A stretch of DNA of 64,000 nucleotides from Humibacter ginsenosidimutans (lineage in GTDB: Bacteria; Actinomycetota; Actinomycetes; Actinomycetales; Microbacteriaceae). The translations under genes and the position numbers were made by a program. Below are positions 47,856-55,247 of this stretch, in pieces. The stretch covers positions 1,054,001 through 1,118,000 of the forward strand of contig NZ_CP042305.1 in NCBI RefSeq assembly GCF_007859675.1. Reading direction: 5' to 3'. The notes beneath the pieces were generated by a model. It made no database searches. It was not told the origin of the DNA and worked only from the letters and a program-made list of their open reading frames with translations. Each line of letters starts with the position of its first letter. The stretch's first letter is position 1.

Positions 47856-48098
47856 GTGACGTTCACCGACGCCGACATCGTCGCGATCATCACCGCCCTC
47901 GGCGCTGTCCTCGCCGGGACGATCGCGACAGGATCGACGCTGCTCGTCCACCACTCGAAACGCATCACACGCCTCGAGCGACGAGACCGCGCATGGTGGC
48001 TCTACTCGCGGGCCCTGGTAGACCACATCTACCGGGGCCTGCCACCACCCCCGCCGGAACCACCCGAGGGCTTGCTCGACGGCGACGGCGGCGACTGA
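47856..48098 (+). CDS. Second lysis-module membrane protein
   Basis: 80 residues from a GTG at 47856. One N-terminal helix (IVAIITALGAVLAGTIATGS), a basic middle and a Pro-rich acidic tail (GLPPPPPEPPEGLLDGDGGD). Last rightward gene; could be a second holin or a lysis accessory protein. Confidence 0.65.
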   Translation: MTFTDADIVAIITALGAVLAGTIATGSTLLVHHSKRITRLERRDRAWWLYSRALVDHIYRGLPPPPPEPPEGLLDGDGGD

Positions 48099-48100
48099 AA

Positions 48101-48331
48101 TCAGTAGTGCGATGTCGCGTTCGCGGCGATTATGATCCACGAGGCAACGGCGGCCACGGCGCTGACCGCTCCCGTCACGACGAGAGCTACGACCGCGTTG
48201 CGGATGTGGCGAAGGTAGTGCTCGGTCGCAGTTTCGTTGATCAGCGTGTTCTCGCCGCGCGTGAACGTCCACCGGAGCGTCTTGCTCTCGCTACCGTCGT
48301 CATTCTTCGCGGTGTGGATGATCGTGGCCAT
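48101..48331 (-). CDS. Small membrane protein of the lysogeny arm
   Basis: 76 residues (MATIIHTAKNDDGSESKTLR) with one C-terminal helix (IRNAVVALVVTGAVSAVAAV). AGAGGAACG upstream of the ATG serves as ribosome site. Lies 12 bp after the integrase stop on the same strand; convergent with the lysis genes (2-bp gap). Possibly expressed from the prophage, for example in exclusion (inference). Confidence 0.65.
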   Translation of the reverse strand: MATIIHTAKNDDGSESKTLRWTFTRGENTLINETATEHYLRHIRNAVVALVVTGAVSAVAAVASWIIIAANATSHY

Positions 48332-48343
48332 GTTTCGTTCCTC

Positions 48344-49171
48344 TCATGCGGCTGCCAGCGCTGCACGGCGCACGGCGTCGTCAGCGGGCAGAGTGTATAC
48401 CTGCGTAGTCGCGATCGACGCGTGGCCGAGCAGCTCCTGCACGGCGCGGATGTCTTTGCCACCGAGCTGATAGGCGCGCGTCCCGAAGCGGTGGCGCAGT
48501 TGGTGCGCCGTCACGCGCTCTGGGAGGGCCGTGCTGATCAGCTTCGACACATAGGACGCCGAGAGATGGCCGTCGATGCGGCCAGGGAAGCACCATCCGC
48601 CCTCGGCGCGCTCGAGCACGGATGCCGCGAGGTCGGACTCGATCGGCACGACGCGCAGTTTCCGGCCCTTCCCGAGCACACGCAGCGCGTAGCCGTCGAT
48701 CGTGCGCTCAACGTCGTCGGCGTGCACTCGGCATATTTCGCAGCAGCGCAGACCGGCACGATAGCCGAGCTCGACCATGAGCGGGATCCTCCGATCACGA
48801 TGGAAGCGCGCGATCGTCGTCACCTCATCGGGTGCTGGTCGAGGGCGCCCGCGCTCGACGCGCACGGGCGGCAGGAGCGCGGCCGGCGATCGCTCTAGGC
48901 GACCGACGGCGACTGCCCAGCTATAGAAGCTCCTGATCGACGTGCGTGCCGCGCGCTGCGTCGACGGAGCGACCTCAGAAGCGTTCAGGTGTTCGACGAG
49001 GTCATCGAGCGTGATCGTCCACGGGCTGCGACGCGGATGCCGCTCAGCGAGCCTGCCAACGCGGTAGGTGTGTTGGTAGATCGTGCCTGGCGCGCGCTTC
49101 GCCGTGCGCATCCAAGCTGCCCATTCGGCGAGCGGCTTCGACCAGTATTCCGTGACGATCTGATGGTGCAT
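48344..49171 (-). CDS. int: Prophage tyrosine integrase
   Basis: 275 residues. N-terminal core-binding domain (about 5-95) and catalytic domain with R142 (YRAGLRCCEI), the Lys in LGKGRKLRVV, H223 and R226 (HQLRHRFGTR), H250 (LLGHASI) and nucleophile Y259 (TTQVYT). No long arm-binding domain, so it is a short integrase. The C-terminus AVRRAALAAA resembles an ssrA-type ClpXP degradation tag. Catalyses recombination at the tRNA-Lys core. Its upstream partners are 49270-49984. Confidence 0.92.
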   Translation of the reverse strand: MHHQIVTEYWSKPLAEWAAWMRTAKRAPGTIYQHTYRVGRLAERHPRRSPWTITLDDLVEHLNASEVAPSTQRAARTSIRSFYSWAVAVGRLERSPAALLPPVRVERGRPRPAPDEVTTIARFHRDRRIPLMVELGYRAGLRCCEICRVHADDVERTIDGYALRVLGKGRKLRVVPIESDLAASVLERAEGGWCFPGRIDGHLSASYVSKLISTALPERVTAHQLRHRFGTRAYQLGGKDIRAVQELLGHASIATTQVYTLPADDAVRRAALAAA

Positions 49172-49269
49172 GCCTGCAAGAATCCTCAGACTCGAGGCCG
49201 CGAGCTACGTCCCTTAAAGGGGGGTAGTGTACCTGGCCGTCTATGGTGTTGGCTCACGAGGCGTGCACG

Positions 49270-49494
49270 CTACTCGGAGCCTGAATTGCCCGATTCACGC
49301 TCGTCAGCGGCGCGCGCTGCGAGGCATTCGGTGCAGGTGACGTTCGCCCAATTGGTGGACACGCCCGCGTTGCGGCGCGTGCCGCAGTAGGCGACGCCGA
49401 ACCTGTTCGAACCGCAGATGCGGATCGATGCCGGCACGGAGACGGGCGGACGCTTGTACGAGTCGCGCCACTGCTTGATGGGTCCCTCGCTCAC
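49270..49494 (-). CDS. Small phage protein with Cys pair
   Basis: 74 residues from a GTG at 49492-49494. Basic, with CGSNRFGVAYCGTRRNAGVS and VTCTECLAARAADE, suggesting a small zinc-binding fold. Start overlaps the stop of the preceding gene (GTGA). About 98 bp separates it from int, including a CCCTTAAAGGG palindrome at 49211-49221. Confidence 0.65.
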   Translation of the reverse strand: MSEGPIKQWRDSYKRPPVSVPASIRICGSNRFGVAYCGTRRNAGVSTNWANVTCTECLAARAADERESGNSGSE

Positions 49495-49910
49495 CGCTCG
49501 ACCGCCTCTGAATTCGATGGTTCACAGTCAAGCGACCAGAACGCCGCTCCGCCGAGGAGGTCGTCAGCATGCGCGGCGCGCCACCTTCTGGCGAGGTCGC
49601 CGTCCCCGTCGAGCTGCACGAGCAACGCCGGCGCGTCACGGTAGAGCATGCAATTCAGTGCGGCATCGAGTTCGTCATACGACCATCGACCGGACGCACC
49701 GCCATCGGGGAACAGCACCGTGTACCAGTCATGCCCAGTCGTATCGCGCTGAGTGCCGGACTCTTCGTCCCACTCGTCGCGCAGCTCCTCGATCAGCCGA
49801 GCCGTGATTGTGCACGTGGCGTTCGTGCTGCGACCGTTCACGAGCGGCGCCTGGTCCGATATCTGCTGTGCGTAGTCGAACACCGCCGCGCACTCCAGCT
49901 CGTTCAGCAT
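49491..49910 (-). CDS. Hypothetical phage protein
   Basis: 139 residues (MLNELECAAVFDYAQQISDQ). Acidic, mixed alpha/beta (DWYTVLFPDGGASGRWSYDE), no recognised domain. Overlaps the 26-residue ORF upstream and the 74-residue ORF downstream, so part of the rep-to-int chain in the viral genome. Confidence 0.65.
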   Translation of the reverse strand: MLNELECAAVFDYAQQISDQAPLVNGRSTNATCTITARLIEELRDEWDEESGTQRDTTGHDWYTVLFPDGGASGRWSYDELDAALNCMLYRDAPALLVQLDGDGDLARRWRAAHADDLLGGAAFWSLDCEPSNSEAVER

Positions 49911-49984
49911 GAGTCCTCGCCGTACTCGTTGCGGATCGCCTCGCAGTCCTCACAGCAACAGGGCGCAGGCTCGACGACGCTCAT
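49904..49984 (-). CDS. 26-residue Cys-rich mini-protein
   Basis: ATG at 49982-49984; product MSVVEPAPCCCEDCEAIRNE plus a short tail ending in SC. Its start overlaps the TGA of the viral-form repressor (ATGA, 49981-49984) and its end overlaps the next gene. The overlaps on both sides are the main evidence. Confidence 0.55.
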   Translation of the reverse strand: MSVVEPAPCCCEDCEAIRNEYGEDSC

Positions 49985-50098
49985 GCCGCGTCCCCGTTTC
50001 GGGAGGCGCGCAGCTCGAACGCGAAGTCGATCGGCGTGACGACGGCCGACGCTTTCGATGAATCAGTGGGTTCAGGGTTCAAGTCCCTGGGGGTGCAC
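49981..50098 (-). other. Stranded 3' end of the viral-form repressor gene at attR
   Basis: In the repressor frame, the core codes CTPRDLNPEPTD and then 26 more codons follow to the TGA at 49981-49983, ending RASRNGDAA. In the prophage this tail has lost its N-terminus; only a chance ORF from host DNA (up to 50397) reads into it. In the circular phage it restores a 118-residue repressor. Confidence 0.85.
50061..50098. repeat. attR core (38 bp)
   Basis: Identical to 32778-32815; followed by CA so that the original tRNA-Lys CCA end (50098-50100) is retained here. Confidence 0.95.
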
Positions 50099-50107
50099 CA
50101 CGAAGAG

Positions 50108-50142
50108 ATCCCCCGATCGGAAGCGATTCCCGATCGGGGGAT
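50108..50142 (+). terminator. Rho-independent terminator, probably displaced from tRNA-Lys
   Basis: Perfect 13-bp stem ATCCCCCGATCGG (50108-50120) and CCGATCGGGGGAT (50130-50142), 9-nt loop, then a T-rich tract TTTTTCTTT. It lies just after the tRNA-Lys 3' remnant, so before prophage insertion it would have ended the tRNA-Lys transcript. Confidence 0.9.
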
Positions 50143-50344
50143 TTTTTCTTTCCCGAAACGGAGCCCGACCGGTGGACACCCGCTCCGCGCCGTCGCACCG
50201 GGCAGCGGCACGGCGCGGAGAGCCGGGAGCAAGCTCGATCGCACCGATACATCAGCCGCTGAGTGTCGGTAAGGAGTATGCGCCTCCATGTCGAGGAGCG
50301 GTTCCGCATGGCCGGCAGAAGCGTTGGAACCTAGCCTCGATGAC

Positions 50345-50698
50345 ATGGGACGCATCATCCACATCGAGATCACGGGCGACGACCCGAAGGCGAGCACCGA
50401 GTTCTACTCCCACGCGTTCGGATGGCGGTCCACCGCCTCACCGTTCCTCGAGGGTTACTTCACCGCCGAGACCGGCGACGGGGACGGCATCGACGCCGCG
50501 ATCATGAGCAACGGTTACCAATCACAGAAGACCATCCTCTGGATCGAGGTCGACGACCTCGACGCGACGGTCGCCGCTGTGCAGGCGGCCGGCGGCACAG
50601 CCGGAGACTTCCACGACCTTCCAGACCAGGGTCGCGTCGGCTATGTCACCGACCCGGGCGGCGTCGTGATCGGACTCCGCCAGCCGTTGCGACGCTGA
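50345..50698 (+). CDS. VOC (glyoxalase/bleomycin resistance) family protein
   Basis: 117 residues from the ATG at 50345. A single VOC domain: RIIHIEITGDDPKASTEFYS and FGWR at the N-terminus, LWIEVDDLDATVAAVQAAGG, and GRVGYVTDPGGVVIGL at the end. Likely a dimeric metal-dependent enzyme or binding protein; substrate unknown. Confidence 0.88.
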   Translation: MGRIIHIEITGDDPKASTEFYSHAFGWRSTASPFLEGYFTAETGDGDGIDAAIMSNGYQSQKTILWIEVDDLDATVAAVQAAGGTAGDFHDLPDQGRVGYVTDPGGVVIGLRQPLRR

Positions 50699-50726
50699 AC
50701 CCGCCTGCGGGCCCGGCCACGCTGTT

Positions 50727-51983
50727 CTAGACCGATGCGGCGGTCTCGGACGCGGCATCCCGGTCGGCGCCGATCGCTCTGATGTCGCGCCTCGCCAGAA
50801 TCGCGCCGCACATCAGCATCATGAGAACGGCCACGATCACCAGACTGAACTGGATGCCGACACCCGCCGTCAACGCGCCGAACGCGGGTGCCGCCACGGG
50901 CACCAGAAGCAGGTCGCCGAGGTTGCTGAGTGACGCCGCGCGCCCGAGGTACGCCGGCTGCACGATCCGCACGAACTCGGCGGACAGCCACACCGACGCG
51001 AATCCCGCGGTCAGACCGATCAACGCCATCGCCAGGGCGAGCGTGACGATCGATGGAACGGCCACGAGCCCGTAGGCAGCACCTTGAAGGATGAGAGTGG
51101 CGAACGCGGCTGCAGCCTTGCGCCGAGGCCTCAGCCTGATCGCCAGGAGACTGCCACCGATCGCGCAGGCCGAGAACACGGCCTCTACGGCTCCGAGCGT
51201 GATGGCCGGCCATCCCGAATCCGTGATGCGCAACGGCACACCCATGCCGGTGACCGGGCTGGAGAAGATGTTGAGTCCGCACAGCGCCAGGAGGAACACC
51301 AGCGCCGTGCGATCGCGACGCAGATAGTCGAGACCGCTGCCAAGGCTCCGCAGCCATCCTTCCTCGACGGCGCCGTGCAGCCTGAATCGCGGCCGCACGA
51401 TGAAGGCCATGGAAGCGGCAACGACGACGAAGCTCACCGCGTCGACCACCATGACCGCAGGCAGGCCCAGCCAGCCGACGATCGCCGCTCCGATCGGAGC
51501 GCCGGCCAGGCGTGCGAGGCGAGCGGAGATCTGGTTCCACCCCGACACCGTGGCGAGGTCGTCCGAGACCACCAGCTGCCGCCCCAGCGTCGCAGACGCG
51601 GGCGCCGACAGACCCACGAAGACGCCTTCGGCGATGCCTGCGGCCACGAGGAGCGGAAGGTGCGCGACGGATGTCCACAACAGCGCGCCGACGACGAGAA
51701 CCGCCGCCTGCCCCAGCTGAGCCGCGATCATCACCCGCCGGGTGTCGAATCGGTCGGCGACCACGCCGCCGACGAGCGTGAGCAGGGCTTGCGGGATGGT
51801 GGCGATCGTGATCACGAGACCGGCCTGCGCCGGCGACAGGGTGCGGACCGCCACCCATGCGAGCCCGACCTGCCAGGCCGCGTTCCCCATCCAGGACACG
51901 GCGGAGGCCAGAATCCAGGTCTGCACCATCCGATCCCGACGGATCGCGGGCGGCCTCTGCCCGATCAGCACCGGCTCAGCCAT
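50727..51983 (-). CDS. Major facilitator superfamily exporter
   Basis: 418 residues, about 12 hydrophobic segments. GVVADRFDTRRVMI is the loop 2-3 MFS motif; overall it resembles the macrolide-efflux-like MFS group. Its start lies inside the end of the ArsR-type regulator (8-base overlap), so the two are one operon and the pump is probably induced by a ligand of the regulator. Confidence 0.88.
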   Translation of the reverse strand: MAEPVLIGQRPPAIRRDRMVQTWILASAVSWMGNAAWQVGLAWVAVRTLSPAQAGLVITIATIPQALLTLVGGVVADRFDTRRVMIAAQLGQAAVLVVGALLWTSVAHLPLLVAAGIAEGVFVGLSAPASATLGRQLVVSDDLATVSGWNQISARLARLAGAPIGAAIVGWLGLPAVMVVDAVSFVVVAASMAFIVRPRFRLHGAVEEGWLRSLGSGLDYLRRDRTALVFLLALCGLNIFSSPVTGMGVPLRITDSGWPAITLGAVEAVFSACAIGGSLLAIRLRPRRKAAAAFATLILQGAAYGLVAVPSIVTLALAMALIGLTAGFASVWLSAEFVRIVQPAYLGRAASLSNLGDLLLVPVAAPAFGALTAGVGIQFSLVIVAVLMMLMCGAILARRDIRAIGADRDAASETAASV

Positions 51984-52608
51984 GATGCGCCGCCTCCGGG
52001 AAGACGAGGGACACCACTCGCACCGGCCGACGCGGCGCGCGCTCGACCGACTCGCCCTGCGATCGGCGGCACTCCGTCGTCCACTCGTCGAGGAGTGCCG
52101 AGAGTCGCTCTTCGAAGTCGCGAAGCTGCTCGACCGTCGCCATCACGAGCGCGTCGCTCACCTGCGCCTGCCAGTCCTGAACGGACGGCGCCGCACGCCA
52201 GCGCCGCACCGCGTCGAGCAGGTAGGTGAGATTGGCGTCCGACGCCGCATCGCCGAGCAGCCGACCGGCCGATCCCTCGCCGAACGACGCCGCATCCCAG
52301 GTCAACGGCCGTGCGACGGCACGCCACCAGCTCTCCCGGGTGTCGCCGGCGAGTTCGGGGGCCGGCTCGACGAACCCCGACTCGGCGAGAACGCGCACGT
52401 GATAGCTCACGGAACCGGGCGCCAGACCCGTCGCACGCGCCAGGCGGCCGACAGAGGCGGGACCCTGCGTCACCAGATAGTCCTGGAGCGCCCGTCTGGC
52501 AGGATGCATCCTCGCCGCGATCGCAGCGGCGAGCGCTTCACCATGCGGGGGCCACTCGTCGGGAGTCGTCAGGTCGTCGAACCTCTGGTTCGCGGGTCGC
52601 CTCGTCAT
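51976..52608 (-). CDS. ArsR-type helix-turn-helix regulator
   Basis: 210 residues from the ATG at 52606-52608 (MTRRPANQRFDDLTTPDEWP); an ATG at 52629 is also in frame. Winged helix: ALQDYLVTQGPASVGRLARA then TGLAPGSVSYHVRVLAESGF. The long C-terminal part is the ligand/dimer domain of the HTH_20-type regulators that usually accompany MFS pumps. A perfect palindrome at 52640-52653 is the likely autoregulatory operator. Confidence 0.88.
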   Translation of the reverse strand: MTRRPANQRFDDLTTPDEWPPHGEALAAAIAARMHPARRALQDYLVTQGPASVGRLARATGLAPGSVSYHVRVLAESGFVEPAPELAGDTRESWWRAVARPLTWDAASFGEGSAGRLLGDAASDANLTYLLDAVRRWRAAPSVQDWQAQVSDALVMATVEQLRDFEERLSALLDEWTTECRRSQGESVERAPRRPVRVVSLVFPEAAHHG

Positions 52609-52639
52609 GGGCCCATCGTCGAACGCCATGAGGCCTTTC

Positions 52640-52653
52640 ACAAGAGCTCTTGT
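52640..52653. promoter_or_regulatory. Palindromic operator of the ArsR-MFS operon
   Basis: ACAAGAGCTCTTGT, perfect 14-bp palindrome, 32 bp upstream of the regulator start and overlapping the likely divergent promoter region shared with the hisN-like gene. Confidence 0.65.
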
Positions 52654-52740
52654 ATAACTCTCGCGAGTGCGCTCGGCTCGACCTGTCACGGGGCCGCCGA
52701 CGCCCTGGCAACCTGCCGTTCACCGCAGTGACCCTATGCT

Positions 52741-53545
52741 GTGGCGGTGACCGACTTCGCCGAAGACCTCGCCCTCGCCCTCCGCCTCGCCGATGCAGCA
52801 GACGCCATCTCGGGTGCGCGATTCCGGGCGAACGACCTGCACGTGACCACCAAGCCCGATCGCACGCACGTGACCGATGCCGATCAGGCCGTCGAGCGGG
52901 CCATTCGCCAGATCCTGGGCGAGGAGCGTGAGACCGATGCGATCCTCGGCGAGGAATACGGCGAACAGGGCGACGGCGACCCGCGCGCGGCCCACAGAGT
53001 CTGGATCATCGATCCCATCGACGGCACGCACAGCTACGAGCGCGGGCTGCCCATGTGGGGCACCCTGATCGCGCTCGTCGTCGACGGGGGAGGCCGTCGT
53101 GGGAGTCGCGAGCTCACCGGCGCTCGGCAAGCGGTGGTGGGCCTCCACCGGCGAAGGCGCGTGGATGCGGGAGGGCGACGGCGAGCCGACGCGGCTGCGG
53201 GTGTCGGGCATCCAGAAGCTGCAGGATGCCGCGATCAGCCACCAGAGCATCCAGCAGTGGGATCGGTCGGGTCACCTCGACCACCTCATCGCGCTCTCCC
53301 GCGCCGTCTGGCGCGACCGCGCATACGGGGATGTCTGGGCCTACACGCTGCTCGCAGAGGGCCTCATCGAGGCTGTCGCGGAGTTCACGCTCCACCCGTA
53401 CGACATCGCGGCACTGATCCCCATCGTGACCGAGGCCGGTGGCCGGCTCACCGCGGTCGACGGCGGCTCAGCGCTCTGGGACGGCAGCGCCGTGGCGACG
53501 AACGGCGCCGTGCACGACGAGCTGCTCGAGCTGCTGCGCGACTGA
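52741..53545 (+). pseudogene. hisN: Inositol monophosphatase/histidinol-phosphatase-like gene with a 1-bp frameshift
   Basis: The Mg-dependent phosphatase fold is clear: VTDADQAVERAIRQILGEER, ILGEEYGEQGD, WIIDPIDGTHSYERGLPMWG, and, in the other frame, DVWAYTLLAEGLIEAVAE and PYDIAALIPIVTEAGGRLT. The frames switch at a GGGGG run (53086-53090); one base fewer gives the expected VVDGEAVVGVASSPALG. Removing it yields 267 residues, the usual length. Either a recent frameshift or a sequence error. Histidinol-phosphatase (HisN) is the likely subgroup. Confidence 0.82.
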
Positions 53546-53579
53546 CCCGACGCCGGCAACGTCTCGGGGCCGAGCACGG

Positions 53580-55247
53580 TCAGGCATCGCCTGCACCGCC
53601 GCCGCCGCGCTGCCGCACGTCGGTCGCGAGGGCCGCGTCGATCGAATCGACGACACGGCCGTGGTCGATGAGGCCTCGGAACCACGTCGACTTGTCGAGC
53701 AGTTCCCTCGCGCCGGGCTTCACATCGGCGAGGATCAGCGTCACGCCGGTGCCCGCGAGCTCCCGATCGAGGTCCTGCAGCCCTTCGAGCACCGTCGCCG
53801 ACGTCAAACGCATGTGCCCGACGTCGACGATCACCGTGTCGAGCGGTCGTGCGGCGCCGACCAGCTCGAGCACGCGATTCTCCGTCGCCAGCATGTTCGC
53901 CGTGTACATGCTGCTGTCCACCGACACGGCCAGCACGCCGTCCCGATGCGCGCGCTGTGTGGTGCGCACCCTCGTGATCTCGGCGATCACCATCGCGAAC
54001 GTGATGACCACACCCGCCGCCACCGCGATCAACAGCCCGGCGCTCAGCCCGAGCGTCGCGACGACCACGGCGATCCAGAAGTCGCGCGTGCTCAGCCGCG
54101 CGAGACGCACCAGCGCCTTCACATCGATCAGCCCGATGACCGCCACGAACACGAGAGATGCGAGCGTCGCCTGAGGCAGCAGGCTGAGCACAGGCGCGAG
54201 CAGCACGGCCACCAGTACGGCCAGCGCCACCGTGACGAGGCCGGAGACCTGCGACCGAGCCCCCGCGTTCTTGTTCACCGCACTCTGCGAGAATCCGCCT
54301 GCAGAAGGCATCGCCTGGAAGAACGCGCCGGCCACGTTCGAGAGGGCGGTGGCCATCAGCTCCTGGTTCGAGTCGATCTGCGGCTCCCCCGGCTCCCGGA
54401 TGCCGCGGGCGACGGCCGTGGACTCGAGGAATGCCATCACCGCGATGGCCAACGCGCCCGGCACGAGTCCCACGATGTGCGCGAACGACGGAACGGTCGG
54501 CAGCGGAATGCCGAACGGGACGGGCGAGATGAGCTTGACGCCGGCATCCGTCAACGGCGTGAACGCGGCGAGAAGGATGCCGGCCACGACGACGATGAGC
54601 GGTCCGGGCACCCGCTTCGCGAAGCGCTTCAGCACGAAGAGCACCACGATGGAGCAGAGCGCGAGGATGCTCGTGGCCGGATTCGCGTGCGGCACCGCTT
54701 CGACGACCGCGACGATCGATCTGATGAAACCGTGACCCGTGACGTCGTCGGTCTCCCCCAGCAGCTTCGGCAGCTGTCCGACCGCGACTGTCGCCCCGAC
54801 GCCGATCTGCACGCCGATGATCGTCGACTTGTTGATGGCCTCCACGACGCCGCCGAGACGCACGATGCGGGCGAACAGCAGCATGGCGCCCACCAGAAGG
54901 GTGAGCATGCAGAGATCGGAGACCGGATCTTTGCTGGTCGACGCGACCCCTGCCGTCACGAGCGTGGTGGCCGTGAGCGTGGCGATGGTGGAGGTGGTCG
55001 ACACGCTCATCGCCCGCGATCCGCCGAGCATCGCGTAGACGAGCATCGGCACCATGCAGGTGTAAAGGCCGACCTGGACGGGCAGGTTCGCGATGGTCGC
55101 GTACGCCATCGCCTGCGGCACGACGACGGCCCCCGCCGAGAGACCCGCGAGAGCATCCCATCCCAGATTGCCGCGCCGATAGCCGGCGAGTGTCGGAAAA
55201 AGCCGGCGATGCCGCGGTGCGCCGACGGTGGTCGTCGGCGCACTCAT
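53580..55247 (-). CDS. SulP-family anion transporter with STAS domain
   Basis: 555 residues. About 10-12 membrane segments including GLSAGAVVVPQAMAYATIAN and PSAGGFSQSAVNKNAGARSQ, the SulP signatures, then a cytosolic STAS domain (about 430-540; DTVIVDVGHMRLTSATVLEG). Likely moves sulfate or another anion. Its ATG overlaps the stop of the HAD gene (ATGA), and an arylsulfatase gene lies upstream, so sulfate uptake is the favoured role (inference). Confidence 0.92.
   Translation of the reverse strand: MSAPTTTVGAPRHRRLFPTLAGYRRGNLGWDALAGLSAGAVVVPQAMAYATIANLPVQVGLYTCMVPMLVYAMLGGSRAMSVSTTSTIATLTATTLVTAGVASTSKDPVSDLCMLTLLVGAMLLFARIVRLGGVVEAINKSTIIGVQIGVGATVAVGQLPKLLGETDDVTGHGFIRSIVAVVEAVPHANPATSILALCSIVVLFVLKRFAKRVPGPLIVVVAGILLAAFTPLTDAGVKLISPVPFGIPLPTVPSFAHIVGLVPGALAIAVMAFLESTAVARGIREPGEPQIDSNQELMATALSNVAGAFFQAMPSAGGFSQSAVNKNAGARSQVSGLVTVALAVLVAVLLAPVLSLLPQATLASLVFVAVIGLIDVKALVRLARLSTRDFWIAVVVATLGLSAGLLIAVAAGVVITFAMVIAEITRVRTTQRAHRDGVLAVSVDSSMYTANMLATENRVLELVGAARPLDTVIVDVGHMRLTSATVLEGLQDLDRELAGTGVTLILADVKPGARELLDKSTWFRGLIDHGRVVDSIDAALATDVRQRGGGGAGDA

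Larger units (their letters stand above)
32778..50098. mobile_element. Complete 17.3-kb temperate siphophage prophage in tRNA-Lys
   Basis: Bounded by a perfect 38-bp direct repeat (32778-32815 and 50061-50098); unit length 17,283 bp. Left arm: minus-strand repressor, divergent excisionase/Cro-like gene, then a rightward run of early and structural genes (HNH, terminase, portal, protease-capsid, connectors, tail tube, tape measure, minor tail proteins, endolysin-like, holin-like). Right arm: minus-strand integrase operon. All module genes appear intact. The size and fused capsid gene recall the smallest tailed phages of Microbacterium and Arthrobacter (from memory, about 15-18 kb). Confidence 0.95.

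Noticed and set aside
50061..50100. A second tRNA-Lys gene
   Set aside because: Only the 3' half is present; it is the attR copy of the core.
49981..50397. A 138-codon minus-strand gene spanning attR
   Set aside because: Its N-terminal part is host intergenic DNA, including the terminator; only the last part is meaningful, as the stranded tail of the viral repressor.
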